A stretch of DNA of 64,000 nt from Lineus longissimus (taxonomy: Eukaryota; Nemertea; Pilidiophora; Heteronemertea; Lineidae): positions 11,658,001 to 11,722,000 of the forward strand of contig NC_088317.1 of assembly GCF_910592395.1 (NCBI RefSeq), read 5' to 3'. The first letter of the stretch is position 1, and the number at the start of each line of letters is the position of its first letter. Under the pieces are notes generated by a model. It did not search any database. It saw only the letters and a program-made list of their open reading frames with translations, and had not been told where the DNA came from. Made by a program: the position numbers and the translations under genes. Shown here piece after piece: positions 11,331 through 23,015 of this stretch.

Positions 11331-12491
11331 ATGGCGGAAGAGCCTGTCATTCAGCCTCAGTGGCAGGCCTATTGGGATAATGATATTTCTTTATATCATG
11401 GTCTTATTCAAGTTCATGAGTATTCTAAAGATAAAGATCGAATGAAGGAGGTCATACAGTCGTATGAAATTGCCAATGCATGCAAGTTCAGTGTGTGGCA
11501 CGAAGCACTAGACCATCATTTCGGCCAACATACAAGTCAGAAAGGTATGTAGTATAGACCGTGTACATTATGTACATGCCTGTGGTCCTGTGTGACATCT
11601 GTATGTATGATGACTACTTACTGCATTGTAGGGAGGCTGGCTATGACAATTGGCATGATGATGTGCATGTTACAACCAGAAAGGTAGGCTACATGTAGGC
11701 CTAGCGGAGAAAATCTCATGTTTAGGCTATAGCTAGGCTTGGCCTAGGGCAGGCCTAGGCTACATCCTTTTTTTATATCACTTCTCTTCCACATTATGCC
11801 TACTGGCAACAAGTAGCCTATGATGACGTCCTGTGCAACTAATTGAAAGGGCATGTTTGCAATTATTTGTCCATCCAGAACAGAATTGACCATCACATCG
11901 CCACTCGCATCATCAGCCCCCCCTCGCCCCCTACCATGCAGTAGTGGGTGCAACAAACTTCCTTGGTAAAGCGGCTTATTTATTCACCTTTCTTTCAATT
12001 CTTAGACCTCAAGAATCATGATATAATATGGAAAGATAGGCCTGCTAAAACAACCCACGAGAATGCCCTTAGACTGCAGTTCACCAGGACACCTTATATG
12101 GTTATTGGTACACAGACTCTTAGCTGTCACCAAGGAAAGGACCGTGATACTGCCAAGAAGGAGAAATATGCTGCAAAAAAACTGGAAAAGGTACATAATC
12201 ATGGCCTACATACAGTTTTTGAGGTTTTAGTTATATCATAACTGTGTATACTGACAAAAAATTAGAAGATTAAATTGATGATTTTTTATTACAATGGTTT
12301 TTTGAATAGAAAGAAAGTGCTAAAAATCTAATGCGGTTTCATTGCTCGAAGTACTTACATTGTCATTTTTTATAATAATAATTTTATCATTTCAGCAAAA
12401 CAGTGACCATGCCTGCATTGAAAAATGTGAACGCACCACGCGAACTAAGAAATTAAAGTGCCCTGTTAACCCAATAGAGCCAATGCCGCCC
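11331..12491 (+). pseudogene. 5' exons of an unclassified transposon-like gene (truncated)
   Basis: Exon 1 is 11331-11544 (ATG, MAEEPVIQPQWQAYWDN), exon 2 is 12006-12190 and exon 3 starts at 12396, all with compatible phases (1/2, 0/0). Exon 2 has TPYMVIGTQTLSCHQGKDRD followed by KKEK-rich residues, and exon 3 has CERTTRTKKLKCPV. A CxxG(x)D segment followed by basic residues and KLKCPV recalls the N-terminal DNA-binding region of MULE-like or FAR1-like transposases, but the catalytic domain is missing. The reading frame runs into unrelated CCGCC-rich sequence and stops at about 12494. I infer a 5' fragment cut off by a later rearrangement. Confidence 0.45.
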
Positions 12492-12494
12492 TGA

Positions 12495-13015
12495 ACCGCC
12501 TTGCTACGAGCCGCCACGTCCGCCCTGAACCGCCATATCGACGATGTCCTTTAAAACCGCTGGAAAACCCCACTTGGGAATCTCCGGCTACGTCATCATA
12601 TTCATATCATCAAGGGAATGCCCTCAGGTATCCAAATATGGAATAATATATGCGCGTTCCTATTCTAGGTTTCGCGGAATCACATGGGGAATCCCCAAAT
12701 TGCGAGGCGGCCTCCTCCTTCTGTTTTTGTGTAACAACACCGATATTGCATGTATTGATTTCTGTTTTGACTTTGAGAGTTCTCTGAAATGGCCAAGAAT
12801 TTGCGTCGTTTGGAGGAAATATTGAAACTATACATGGCTGTTCTGGATGCCTTGCCAATGTGTGCAAGGCATGTTTCTATCTATCTCACAACATCCCTGA
12901 ACAATAAGGCAATTATTGCTCATCGCTCAAGTGGAGCCATTCCTGGCTCATTTTGTCAGTTGAGCCACAGGTGGCTCAGGTTGAGCCGGTAATTTGACAT
13001 TAATCGGCTATTTCA
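12495..13015. other. No gene recognised; CCGCC-rich then spacer
   Basis: GAACCGCC and GAGCCGCC words recur at 12490-12540. Short open frames in this interval show no domain. Confidence 0.4.
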
Positions 13016-13235
13016 TTCTGAGCCGGCTCAATTTTGATGAGGCCGGCTCAATGACAATAGAGCCGGCTCTATCCAATTTAAGCCGGCTCAATAACAACCA
13101 ACATTGCTCATTTCAATTTGAGCCGGCTCAATTTTGATGGAGCCGGCTCAATAACAACCAGCATTGCTCATTTCATTGTAAGCCGGCTCAATTTTGATGG
13201 AGCTGGCTCGATAACTTCATTGTACAATTGGGCAT
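13016..13235 (+). repeat. Tandem repeat built on the palindrome GAGCCGGCTC
   Basis: AGCCGGCTCAATTTTGATGG and AGCCGGCTCAATAACAACCA alternate. The last two units have a period of about 60 bp. The core GAGCCGGCTC is self-complementary and recurs about every 20-40 bp, so the array can form many small hairpins. Degenerate single units extend back to about 12930. Confidence 0.8.
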
Positions 13236-14119
13236 AGAGCCGGCGCCATCGACCATCAAATTACAGGGATTTAAAGTATAAAGTTGTCTCTATTACCTTG
13301 GAGTCACTTGTCAAGATTATTACTCCAAGCTAGGCCAAAACAAGCTATTTCTCATCCATATGGGAATTAACTATTTGGTATCATGTCTAGTTGGGTGCAG
13401 ATTACAAGAAAGCAATACAAATGCAGTTAGGTTTTCACTTCACTTTTCTAATGAAACAACAAAAGTGCACAATTGCGCAATGAACTAGTTTTGACTTTAT
13501 ACATTAGGTAACCCTGAAACAATTTTTGGGCTTTTTAATGTTGTGGTGTGATCTGGTCCACAAAATTAACATGCAAAATGTTGACTTACAGGTACTGTGC
13601 AAAAATTTCGCAACACCCTTAACCCTTTCCCCTTCTAATCAGTAGAGGAGGCTGTGTCTCGTTGCTTTTAGACTTGTTTTCTAGAGATACAACTAATTCA
13701 TGTTAACCTTGATTGCCAAACCTGGGTGAAGTCGGGGGGGGGGGGGGGGGGGGGGGTGTAGGCTCATTATGCAAGGCTGCCCTGACCTTAACATAGCGCT
13801 AGGATTGTTGCGAAACTTCTACACAGTAGGCCGACTATACCAGTGCCCAGAATGTGAAATTATTTACAGGTACATCAAATTTACATCAATTATATGGAAA
13901 ACAATGATGCAATTGAAATGAACTTTTTTCTGCACCAAGAAGCTAAAGAACTGTATAATAGTGTAACAATATGTAAAGGAATCTCTCTGTTCACTCAGCA
14001 ACAAATAAACTTTTCAACACATTTACAATAGCACATGGATTTCACTTTTTCCTTGTTTTTCACTTTTTTGATCTACTCCACTCTTGCCAGTCAGAGCAAC
14101 TGGTACCATACTTCTAAAA
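13236..14119. other. Intergenic with a poly-G tract
   Basis: An uninterrupted G run lies at about 13734-13756. No coding signal is found. AATAAA-like words near 14000 on plus do not belong to a recognised gene. Confidence 0.5.
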
Positions 14120-17100
14120 TCACATTTTTTTGTTTTCAGAAAACAAGCATGTCAGGTCATATTTTATTGGGATATACTGTTTCCCCTGAAGTGCGTACAA
14201 CGACATAGGAAATGGAACCATCAGCTCACTGATATCAACAACATCCAAACCTCCAGCATTGTCCTCTTTAATTACTTCATAAGCATTTAGGTCCTCAGCA
14301 ATGCCATTGTTTTCATAAGGTTCAAGTCTTAAAATGTATCCCACTCCATCATACCAGATACCTTTTACTTCACAAAATACAGGCATTTCTTGATCTGCCC
14401 TTGGAACAACAAAACAGCCTGGTTTATATCTATTTCCATCAATCTCTACCCACTTCAGGCTGTAAATCACAGTGTCATTATCTCGGATTCTATTAGGATA
14501 AAATCTATTAATTTCATTGAAGGCATACAATCTCATTTGATCATCTAATTTGATACTTGGTGCTGTTTTCAATGTACTATCAAAAAGAGAATGCCTTCCA
14601 GATTTCTGAATGTCTAATAGTTCACGGCATTGTTTGTACTGATGCCTTTCAGCAAGATATGATGCTAAATTTTTGAAGCTTGCAACTTTAGCTAAATGTT
14701 TGAAGTACTTATGCTTAGCTTCAAATCGCATGCACCAGAATCTTACAATTGGGCCTAGCTTAAGAATACTTTGTGGTAAATGGACCAAATAATGCATTTT
14801 TGGAGTAATATTTTTTTCAGGGAAACTAGCTTTAAACTGCCTTAGGAAGAAAGCAATGAGTTGCTTCAAGTGGGCAACTTGAGCACTGCAAACAACTGGT
14901 GAGAAGGCAATACTTGAAATCTGGAGCAGCAGTGAAAAGCATTGCCATGCATCTGACTTGAAGTCCACCAAAGAACCTATGTAAAATGGCATTAGCCGCC
15001 CCATGAGCCAAGTCTGGGCTGCAGACTGATGTAATGTTCCATCTCTTTCTCTAAGATGAGACTCTTTTAATTTACTTGGCTCGGAATCATTAAGGCAGCT
15101 GTGAGCAAATTGTGAAATCCTATCATTTAAATTATGTAAAGTAAACAAGTTTTCAGTGTATATGAACTGTTTCAACATTTCCCTAAGAATGTATTTCATA
15201 GAGCCCTCGAGGATAACGTGCATGACGTCTTGGGGAAACCCATTAAAAAAATCAAAATGTTGTACTTGAAGAGATGCAGCCGCTCTGTTCACTCCATATG
15301 TTGTTGAGTAGTGCATGCGTAGCTGTGCATTTTGAAGACTATTGCAATGTTCATCATGAATTTCTCGATTTCTGAGAAGGAAGTCTTCCTCAAATACATT
15401 CTCTTGCATTTGTTCGAATGTAGTCATACAGTGTCTACACTTTCTCAATGAAAAACCAACCCCCTCTTTAAACCCAGCAATTTCATGTGATGCTGGTGTA
15501 TCGGCAGAAACTACAGCCAGTGTTCCCTTGAAAAGAAATTCTTGCTCACCTGAGGCTATGTTTAAACCATCTTGGCTTAGTTCTGACAAATCTTGAAAAA
15601 ATGGTTCTAGAATTTTATCAATACCATATCGAGTTATGTCATCAGAAGTTGCGATCATCAGAAGATTTATACTGTTTAGATGGGACCAAAGTTTGGGCTC
15701 AATGTTACCAAGTGTAAAGTAAAAAAAGCCCAGTTTGTGTTTGTGCGAACTATTTGGATCACAGAGTTCCACTTCATCATAATACAAAAATATTTGCAGG
15801 CCATGATGATTTATCTGTGTGCCAAAAATGGGATTCAATTGACACATCGTTCCATCACAATAATCAGACATCAATCCATCATTCCGACTGTGGTCTTGAA
15901 GTACATGTTCCCGATATTGACGTCTCTCTAATAATACTTTCGACATGTCCATCAGCGAAACATAGTAACTCACATGAGGAACATTTTCAACATGGCGATT
16001 TCCCTGCTTTCCCAGTATCTCAAGTGTGTGACCTAAAACACACTCTTTTGGTAACTGAAATTAGAGTTAGAAGAGGAATCATTGCACCGGTTAAGAAACA
16101 GAAGTTGCTATATATCTCTTTTCCTTTTTAGATGTATCACCATAGGAGTGCCACCACTGACCATGACTACCACTATGATACATTGTTGATCTTTCTCTTG
16201 TTCGTTTGGATTTTCAGAATACAGATTAGGTCTCCATGTGACTAAATATCATTCAAGTGATACGATTTATATGTATATATTCATGCAGTAAAATAGGTTG
16301 TAAGATACATGCTTACCACAAGGGAAAAGTGCTTCTGATAAAATTGTCACTGCCTGTAGTGAGTCTCAAGTCCATCGTTATAACTGTACATGGGTACTAA
16401 CAGATTGGTCAGGCGTCCTCTTAGCCTCTCAGCTGTTTCCCGGTCAATATCTGGTTCATTTTCAATTTCTCGTTGAATCCCTCTTTCCAGGTTATTTGCA
16501 ACTGTGCGGAATTGCAATTGATGTAGACGTACCATATGATCTGTTGCCACCTAAAAAGAGATAATTCTATAATGACCACCCCAAAATTCGAAGTGACAGC
16601 TAGACTTGATTATAGAGAGATAACCAGGCTAGCGTTAGCCTACCATCTAGGCTATATGCAATTTTTTATCATCACAATTTACACACCCTCATCCTTATTA
16701 TTCGTAGTTACTCTAAGTTTGTATGTTTCAACAGCCTGCTTTGTCTTGGCTTTGTAACAAAGCCAAGACAAAGCAAAATTGTAGGTAGAACATACCAACT
16801 GAAGAGTCCTGCTTTTGTTTTTTCTGGAAATAAGTGTCTGGGTGGAGCCAGCTGCATATCTTACCTGGGTGATGGCATTATCTTCCTTTATAGACAAGAT
16901 ATCTGCCACTGTTGTAAGTCTGTTGACGTCCACTTCCATAGCTAATTCAATGTTGTGTCCCTCTGGCATGTCTGGGCCTTGATCATGTCTGCCATCAGCA
17001 ATGTCTCCTTCCTGATCTATTACAATTTCATCTTCTCCATCCTCATCTGACATGTGTCCATTTTCTCTATTATTGTCATCATTCTGAAGGATATGCTCAT

Positions 17101-17287
17101 TATGGCTTCTGTGGCAGTGTCTATATAGGCTAAACCAATTTCTGAAGCTTTGTGGGCAATGGTCGACCCCACAAGTGACATGGAAATTTGGGTCCCTTGA
17201 GTGGATGCTGAACAAATGACTCAGATATGCAGTCAGAAGGACAGTTGTGAAAATTGTTCTAACACACATTTGGCAGGTGAAAACCAT
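14120..17287 (-). pseudogene. CACTA/EnSpm-like transposase gene, three exons, one in-frame stop
   Basis: Minus-strand exons are 17287-16865 (approximate start ATG), 16550-16317 and 16054-14120, all joined in phase 0. Exon 1 has a C2H2-like finger pair (FTCQMCVRT, then HVTCGVDHCPQSF with RHCHRSHNEH) and an acidic tail. Exon 3 is a 1.9-kb open frame with KCRHCMTTFEQM and the motif FPQDVMHVILEG, a D-x-x-H of the sort found in CACTA-type transposases, then ITPKMHYLVHLP and FWCMRFEAKHKYFK. Exon 2 contains TGA at 16347-16349, between HYRQ and QFYQKHFSLV; a CGA-to-TGA transition is one possible cause. Apart from that, the gene is open over more than 800 codons. No terminal repeats were identified, so element borders are not given. 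A Tnp2-like animal gene family is the alternative reading. Confidence 0.65.
16738..16774. repeat. Perfect 18-bp palindrome with 1-nt spacer
   Basis: GCTTTGTCTTGGCTTTGT, one A, then its exact reverse complement. It lies in the first intron of the CACTA-like gene and could form a cruciform or RNA hairpin. No TSD is visible around it. Confidence 0.9.
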
Positions 17288-17534
17288 ATTTGATTGTCTG
17301 AAATTGTAAAGAATTAAATTGAGACTTACTAATTCCATTAGTGATTGCTTGGAGTAATAACCTGTACGTCCCTTGCTTTACGTCAACCCAAGGTAATTGT
17401 AAGCCCAATCTAATGCCACTAGTTCAGAATCTATTTTTAGTTTTCCGGACTTCGTCGAAGTACCGACGAAGATGCCATCAAAATTGTAATGTTACTACTG
17501 CGCACGCGCAGCGTGCAGCGCGAAGGAAATAATC

Positions 17535-20056
17535 ATGGCAGCATCAAATGAACTCGCACCGCTCGTCAGCGAATTTCTCGCTAAATTACGGCGATCAGCG
17601 GTGCTTTATGAGGCTGTTACGAAGGTAGCAGGTAAGATTGTGTATTCAAGAACGCTCGGATTATCGGAAAATGCACTGACAACAAAGACTGGCCTTTCAA
17701 AAGCGATATTTTCGCGTCTTGTCTCGTGGCGCAAGTAGACGAAACATTCTGCAATGCAAAGCACTGTTCGATGTACGTAACTATGGACGCGGTGACATTT
17801 GCTGATTGCGTCTGTTTTAAATCTGCTTTCATCACGCTAATCTGCGTATATGGTGATACATACCTGCTGACAAACTTTAGTTGAGATGTTGACTTAAGAT
17901 GTGTCGTTGTTATTTTTGCAATTATCGTAAAAGCATCCGTGGAAATCGGCGTGAACGTCGAGTTTTTTTTTTCGACCGCAGCCTTTTGTACAAGAAATGT
18001 ACACACCACGTGACCACACTCGGTGGCGTGCAGACGACGCAACTGGGATTCAGGCCTTGGCCTACATTTGTATTGGCTATAGTGAGTGATTTATTTTCAT
18101 CATGCAACTAAATCATAAATGTCGGGTGGCTGAGAAAGGCCATGAAATTATTTTCATTTTATCTCTTAATAGTTTGATGCGAGCGGAAAATGTGGATGTG
18201 GGCGGGGATGATAAACAAGGCTTGACTGGAGAATCCCTGACAAGTGCCTTCAGGAACTGTTTTTGTAACAATGTAAGGGTTAGCTATAGAACCTTTTGGC
18301 AGTGATGACCTTTTTTTGGGAATTGTCAGGGATTCTGCAGTTGAGCCGATAAACAACTAGGCCTACAGATGAACCAGGGCCAGGGCCTCATTATCTTAAC
18401 TAAGGCGCCCGACATATAAACTCGGGCGCTCGACTTAGTAACTCAGGTTCCTGACATTCACATATAAGTAACTCGGGCGCCCCCGAATTACAGAAGCGAG
18501 GCTGCATGTAATGAACAAAAGTGTTCATAAGTAAGTATCTGACTTTCTTTTCCAGACGATGGCCTAACAGATGACGATATCAGATCTATGACCAGGGATG
18601 ATGTTGACCATCTGTTCCGGGGATTCAATTTCAAGGTCAAGAAAACTGCCTGGGGTGCATTAGACAGCATTAGGAATGATGATGACAAAAATGAAAACAT
18701 TGACACAGTTCCACCCCCAGATAACATGGATAAGGTATCTATTTTCATATGACATTCTATAATAGACAAATTTGGAAAAGCAAAATGCCTTGAATTTACC
18801 ATTGAAATTGTTTAACTCTAAAAATACTAATTATAAATTAGAAAAATGTTTGCACAGCAAAGTAAAGAGGGAAGCTATTGCCCCCCTCTTCAGAAAATGC
18901 TGTGTAATGATAGCCATTGGCGATTGAGGAGTGGGTAGATGGTATTGCCATCCCTATGTTCTTGACTTCTCTCTGATTCTAAAGTAAAAATAAATACATT
19001 TTGGTTACAGCCTCAACAACTATTGTCACTCAAGAAGAAACTGAGTAACAAGTCTGCTCGTGAACGTGCAAAGAAACGCAGTAGTACCAATATCAAACGT
19101 TTGTGCAGTGAAAAAATAAAAGTGAAAGCCTTATCGGGGGAGTTTCAAACTTAGTAACAACATTGGATGTTCTCAAGCGCGAAAAAGAAAAACTTAAAAA
19201 TTCACTGAAAATTGCTTTAGAGAACAACATCATTGAGAGACAACATAAGGCACTCGCTACTGTGAATATTATACACAAAGATTGTGTCAACTATGTACGA
19301 GATGAAAAGGGAGAAAAGATAGTCTTGGGTAAAGGCTCATATGGAACAGTTCATTTGGCTAAAATGAAAATTTTTGGAAGTAAAGAGCACTTTGTTGCAG
19401 TGAAACAATGTAGGCCAGGGATCAAGCAGGATGATGTGGTGAAAGAATTACGTGTTCTACAATCCATTTCCCACCCGTGTGTTCTGTTCCCTATAGGATT
19501 ACTTGGCAATGATATTGGTTCCTGTCTGGTGACTGAATTCATTGGCAGCGACGATACATCTAGACCAATGACTCTGTTGAATGTATTGAAAATGCATTTA
19601 CTTAAAGAAGATGGCCTGATGTTGATAGTTCAACAAATTGCTGAAGCTATGCAAGCTGTGCATTTAGCGGGGTGGTTACATTGTGATTTAAAAAGCAACA
19701 ACATACTAATAGACTTGAGTGATCCACAGAATGTCAGGGCAGTGCTCATAGATTTTGGTCTGGCAATACAAATAGAGAAAAAGGTTTTCTACAGGCACCT
19801 GTCACAGGGTAAACTTGACAAAACAAGAAAGAGGATGTATTGGATCCCAGATGAAGTTCTCTGCAGGAAGGTTCCATATTCTTGCCAATCAGATGTTTAC
19901 AGCTATGGCAAAATTGTCTCTGAAATTTACAGGATTCTTGATGATGATTCTTTTTTTCGAAAAGAACTAATAAAACTTTCTCTCAAGTGTGTTGCAGACC
20001 ACTGGCTAAGACTTGCCTCATTCGCCGAAATTGTCGAAATATTTAGTGCTCTATAA
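17535..20056 (+). CDS. Protein kinase gene with SAM-like N-terminal region (frame break at about 19150)
   Basis: Exon 1 is 17535-17631 (ATG, MAASNELAPLVSEFL), exon 2 is 18556-18734 and exon 3 is 19011-20056, with phases 1/2 and 0/0 fitting. Exon 2 encodes LTDDDIRSMTRDDVDHLF, which resembles a SAM or death-fold helix set. Exon 3 starts with a lysine-rich coil, then kinase subdomains: glycine loop GKGSYGTV, VAVKQ with the ATP lysine, HCDLKSNNIL (HRD arginine replaced by cysteine, catalytic Asp kept), IDFGLA and SDVYSYGKIVSEI. The activation segment has WIPDEVL in place of W-APE. Between GEFQT and LVTTLDVLKREK the frame shifts by one base; TAG TAA would otherwise end the protein there. The rest of the kinase is open for almost 300 codons, so the break is a recent deletion or sequence error. 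Likely an intracellular TKL/TK-like kinase and probably a host gene. Confidence 0.7.
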
Positions 20057-20068
20057 TCATTTTTCCAG

Positions 20069-20329
20069 GACCCTAAGATTAAGAAACCTGTACAGCCAAC
20101 CTGTCCAGAATTTCTGATGACACCCCACTTTGAGAAACGGAAAAAGCCGGACACGCCAGATGTGACACCTTCATCATCAGCAAAAAAGAAGTGCAAAGCC
20201 TCCCTGTTCAAGAAATTTCTAGGTGAATCTCCAGGCACCAAGACCAAGTCATCTAAGGACCCGGTGGTGTATCCATGTGGCATTGATACATCGTTTCCAT
20301 TGGCAGCGGAACACAAAAAGTATTTGAAG
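20069..20329 (+). CDS. Candidate alternative or following exon, lysine/serine-rich, unknown
   Basis: TTTTTCCAG precedes 20069 and GTAACT follows 20329. The 87-codon exon is open in phase 0 (DPKIKKPVQPTCPEFLMTPH, then KKKCKASLFKKFLGES). It starts 12 bp after the kinase stop codon, and exon 2 of the kinase gene (ending 18734) also ends in phase 0. Exon 2 could therefore splice either to the kinase exon or directly to this one. No domain is recognised. The continuing exon is not found: the phase-compatible candidate at 22911 needs a different phase. Confidence 0.45.
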
Positions 20330-20352
20330 GTAACTGACAAGAAAACATTCTC

Positions 20353-21905
20353 AAATGAAACGGCCAGGGGCCATTGTGCTCACCGTAAGTATTTTTAGTA
20401 GACAGTTACAGAAAGTGCTACAGTATGTAGCCAAAAATTGTTGTCTTCATTGCATTTAATACTGATGGGCAATCCCCACCAGTAGGTTGGTTGTCAAGGT
20501 AAATGATTTGGTGAGAATGGATGAACAAGTCATATTTGCAAAAGTGATGATTTTGACCTCAGTGACCCTGACAGGTAGGTCAAATAACAAACCAGGGTGA
20601 TATGTGATGTAGACACATCCACCTGACCATAACAATTTCATCACTCGTTACACTACAGCAATCGGCAAAAAACGATTTCCAAGATGGCCGCCTAATTAAA
20701 TCTATGGCACCAAATAAATCAAAAAATGAAGAAAATGTAAGATAGAACTCAGAAAAGAAAAAAGGAAAAGATGAAAAATAAAAATAGTTTTGGCTGTCCT
20801 TGACCGGGGTTTGAACTCACGACCTTTGGATTGCCACAATACGAGGAAAAACCCACAAAACATGCAATTTCGGCCATATTTGAATTCCGATCTGGCTGAA
20901 ACTTGGCATACAAATAGTGGCTTCTTAGATGCATCATTACACAAAATTAAAACTCTTTACATTGAACAACGACAAAACGTACCAAGAACGGTAAAGTTTT
21001 CAACTTTGACCTCTGTGAACTTGAAAGGTGGGTCAAATCAAAAACCCGTAAGATATGTGATGTATCCTTGCTAGGAGTACCTACCATGAAACTTTTATCA
21101 AAAAGAAATCAGTAATAAGCAAGAAATCACACTTTTTGAGTTCTGAGTTTGGGCCCCCTGATGGTGGCCAAGTCAATAATCAGACCGAACCAAAATTCAG
21201 TGTAAAAGGTCAACTGACCTAGGGGGTCATTTGTTCAAAGTTTCAAGTTCATAACTGTTGCGGTTGAGAAACGTGCCATAGTTACACTCGAACGGCAAAT
21301 TTACGCCATTTGACCTCTGCGACCTTAAAAAGTAAGTCAAATCCGAAAAATCGTGCAACATCTGAGGTAACCTTGCTAGGGGTCCCTGCCATAAAAATTT
21401 CATCAAAAACAATTTGCTGATAAGCAGGCTATTGCACTTCTTACTTTTTCTGTTTTGGCCCCCTGGTGGCAAAGTCAAGAATCAGATCAGGCTGAAATTC
21501 AGCACCAGAGTTTATCTGATATAGGGGGTTATATGTACCAAGTTTCAAGCTCATAGCTTTGGTGGTTGAGAAACGTGGCATAGTTACACTCAAACGACCA
21601 ATTCACACCATTTGACCTCTGCGACCTTGAAAAGTAGATCAAATTAAAAGCCCGTAAGATATATGATGTATCCTTGCTATGAGTACCTACCACAAAAGTT
21701 TTATCGAAAACCAGTCACTAATAAGCGAGATATCACACTTTTTAGATATCCACATTTGGCCCCCTGGTGGCCAAGTAGAGAATCAGATCGGACAGAAATT
21801 TAGTGTCACGGGTCATCTGACCTAGGTGGTCATGTGTACAAAGTTTTAAGTTCATAGGCCTAGCGGTTAAAAAACGTGCCACTGTTTTTGAACTAGGATA
21901 CGACG

Positions 21906-21949
<44 letters not shown>

Positions 21950-22008
21950 ACGACGGACACTGCGGTATTGTATAGACTCCCCTACGGTGAGCCAAAAAGC
22001 AAGTAAAT
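20353..22008 (+). repeat. R1 dispersed repeat, copy 2
   Basis: The fullest R1 copy, with the same start and end as 6625-8197 and no interruption. It includes about 60 bp absent from copy 1 near 20887-20945 and a longer trinucleotide tract, (GAC)n of about 15 units at 21904-21950. Sub-repeats again carry TTTGACCT...AGGTCAAAT and CCCCCTGGTGGC-type boxes. AAATGAAA occurs at both borders (20353-20360 and 22009-22016), but copy 1 also begins with AAATGAAA, so this may be element sequence rather than a target duplication. Confidence 0.8.
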
Positions 22009-22016
22009 AAATGAAA

Positions 22017-22824
22017 TTGACAGACATGTATGTATGTCTATTGGCTTTTGTATTTTTCATGGTTTCTACAGCTTGCAAGAGCATGCACTTAGCTATATAA
22101 TGCTAAATAATATCATAGGAAGCCTTGGAGCAAGACAAACAAAGAAATAATCTATATCTTAAAAGTGGAAGGGGGACGAATAAAGTCACACTTAGGGGCG
22201 TTGGATCGCCTTGAAATTTCGCATGAGTTTTGGTGACACCTTACCCTGATGCAACGTTTTGTTTTTTTTCAAAAATTTACTTCAACGGATTAGTAATTAG
22301 CGTTTGTAATCACCCCAGAGGGAGGGCCAGCAAAAGCCGGATCACTCACTTGACTTATCAGTGGGTGGAGGGCGATGGATTCAACAGCCCTCTACCTTAC
22401 CTCTTCCATTCAGCCACTGTCAGCCATTGTCTTGAGACACACACATTTTTCTCCAGCATTAGCATCAATTTCATCTTGAAAAGGTAATTTATTATCCAAA
22501 ACCTGCATGTAATTGTGAATACACACTTCATCAATGTGTTGTTGATGGCCTAGAGTGTTTTTGATTCCAGTTATTGCATCATGAAGGTTTTTTTTTCTGG
22601 CATCATTGAGAAGGAAGATGTAGGCCCACCATGCTTAGAAATGTACATCCATGCAGGTGCCTATGTACAGATGTATGCATGCAATGCTCAATGCAATGAT
22701 GCAATGGAGCATGGTGCCCAACATGCATTCCTAAATCCATCACCATTTATGCATCCATTTCCCACCCATTCCCATCCTGAAAGCAAATTATATAAGACAC
22801 CCTTTAAAAACTGATAATGGCCAC
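22017..22824. other. Intergenic, no gene recognised
   Basis: A possible 27-nt micro-exon (TTCTCCAG before and GTAATT after, about 22455-22481) is too short to support. ATGCA-rich low-complexity sequence lies at 22640-22720. Confidence 0.35.
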
Positions 22825-22910
22825 CTCACTGACAATGCCGGCACATAGAAATGAAAGGCCTGGATTCATTAAGGACTGCCATACTTATTGTCTTCATCTT
22901 CATTTTACAG

Positions 22911-22999
22911 CCGGACAGCTGCCTTCCATGCAAGATTGAGTGAATTGTGCCAAGATCAATCCAAAGTTACAAGTACTCTTGAAGATCACAGAGAGCGAG
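22911..22999 (+). CDS. Host exon, copy A (coiled-coil type, orphan)
   Basis: CATTTTACAG precedes 22911 and GTAAAT follows 22999. One frame is open through the exon: RTAAFHARLSELCQDQSKV, then TSTLEDHRER. It is a helix-prone segment with no known domain. It needs two bases from an earlier exon and leaves one for the next, which fits an acceptor at 29855/29856. The duplicate at 29545 is out of frame, so this copy preserves the original form. Confidence 0.55.
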
Positions 23000-23015
23000 G
23001 TAAATAATGTTGCCC

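Noticed and set aside
20353-22016. AAATGAAA on both sides of R1 copy 2 as an 8-bp target duplication
   Set aside because: Copy 1 also begins with AAATGAAA directly before CGGCC, so the left AAATGAAA is probably part of the repeat.
21742-22084. Poly-Arg and poly-Ser frames
   Set aside because: They translate the (GAC)n tract at the end of R1.
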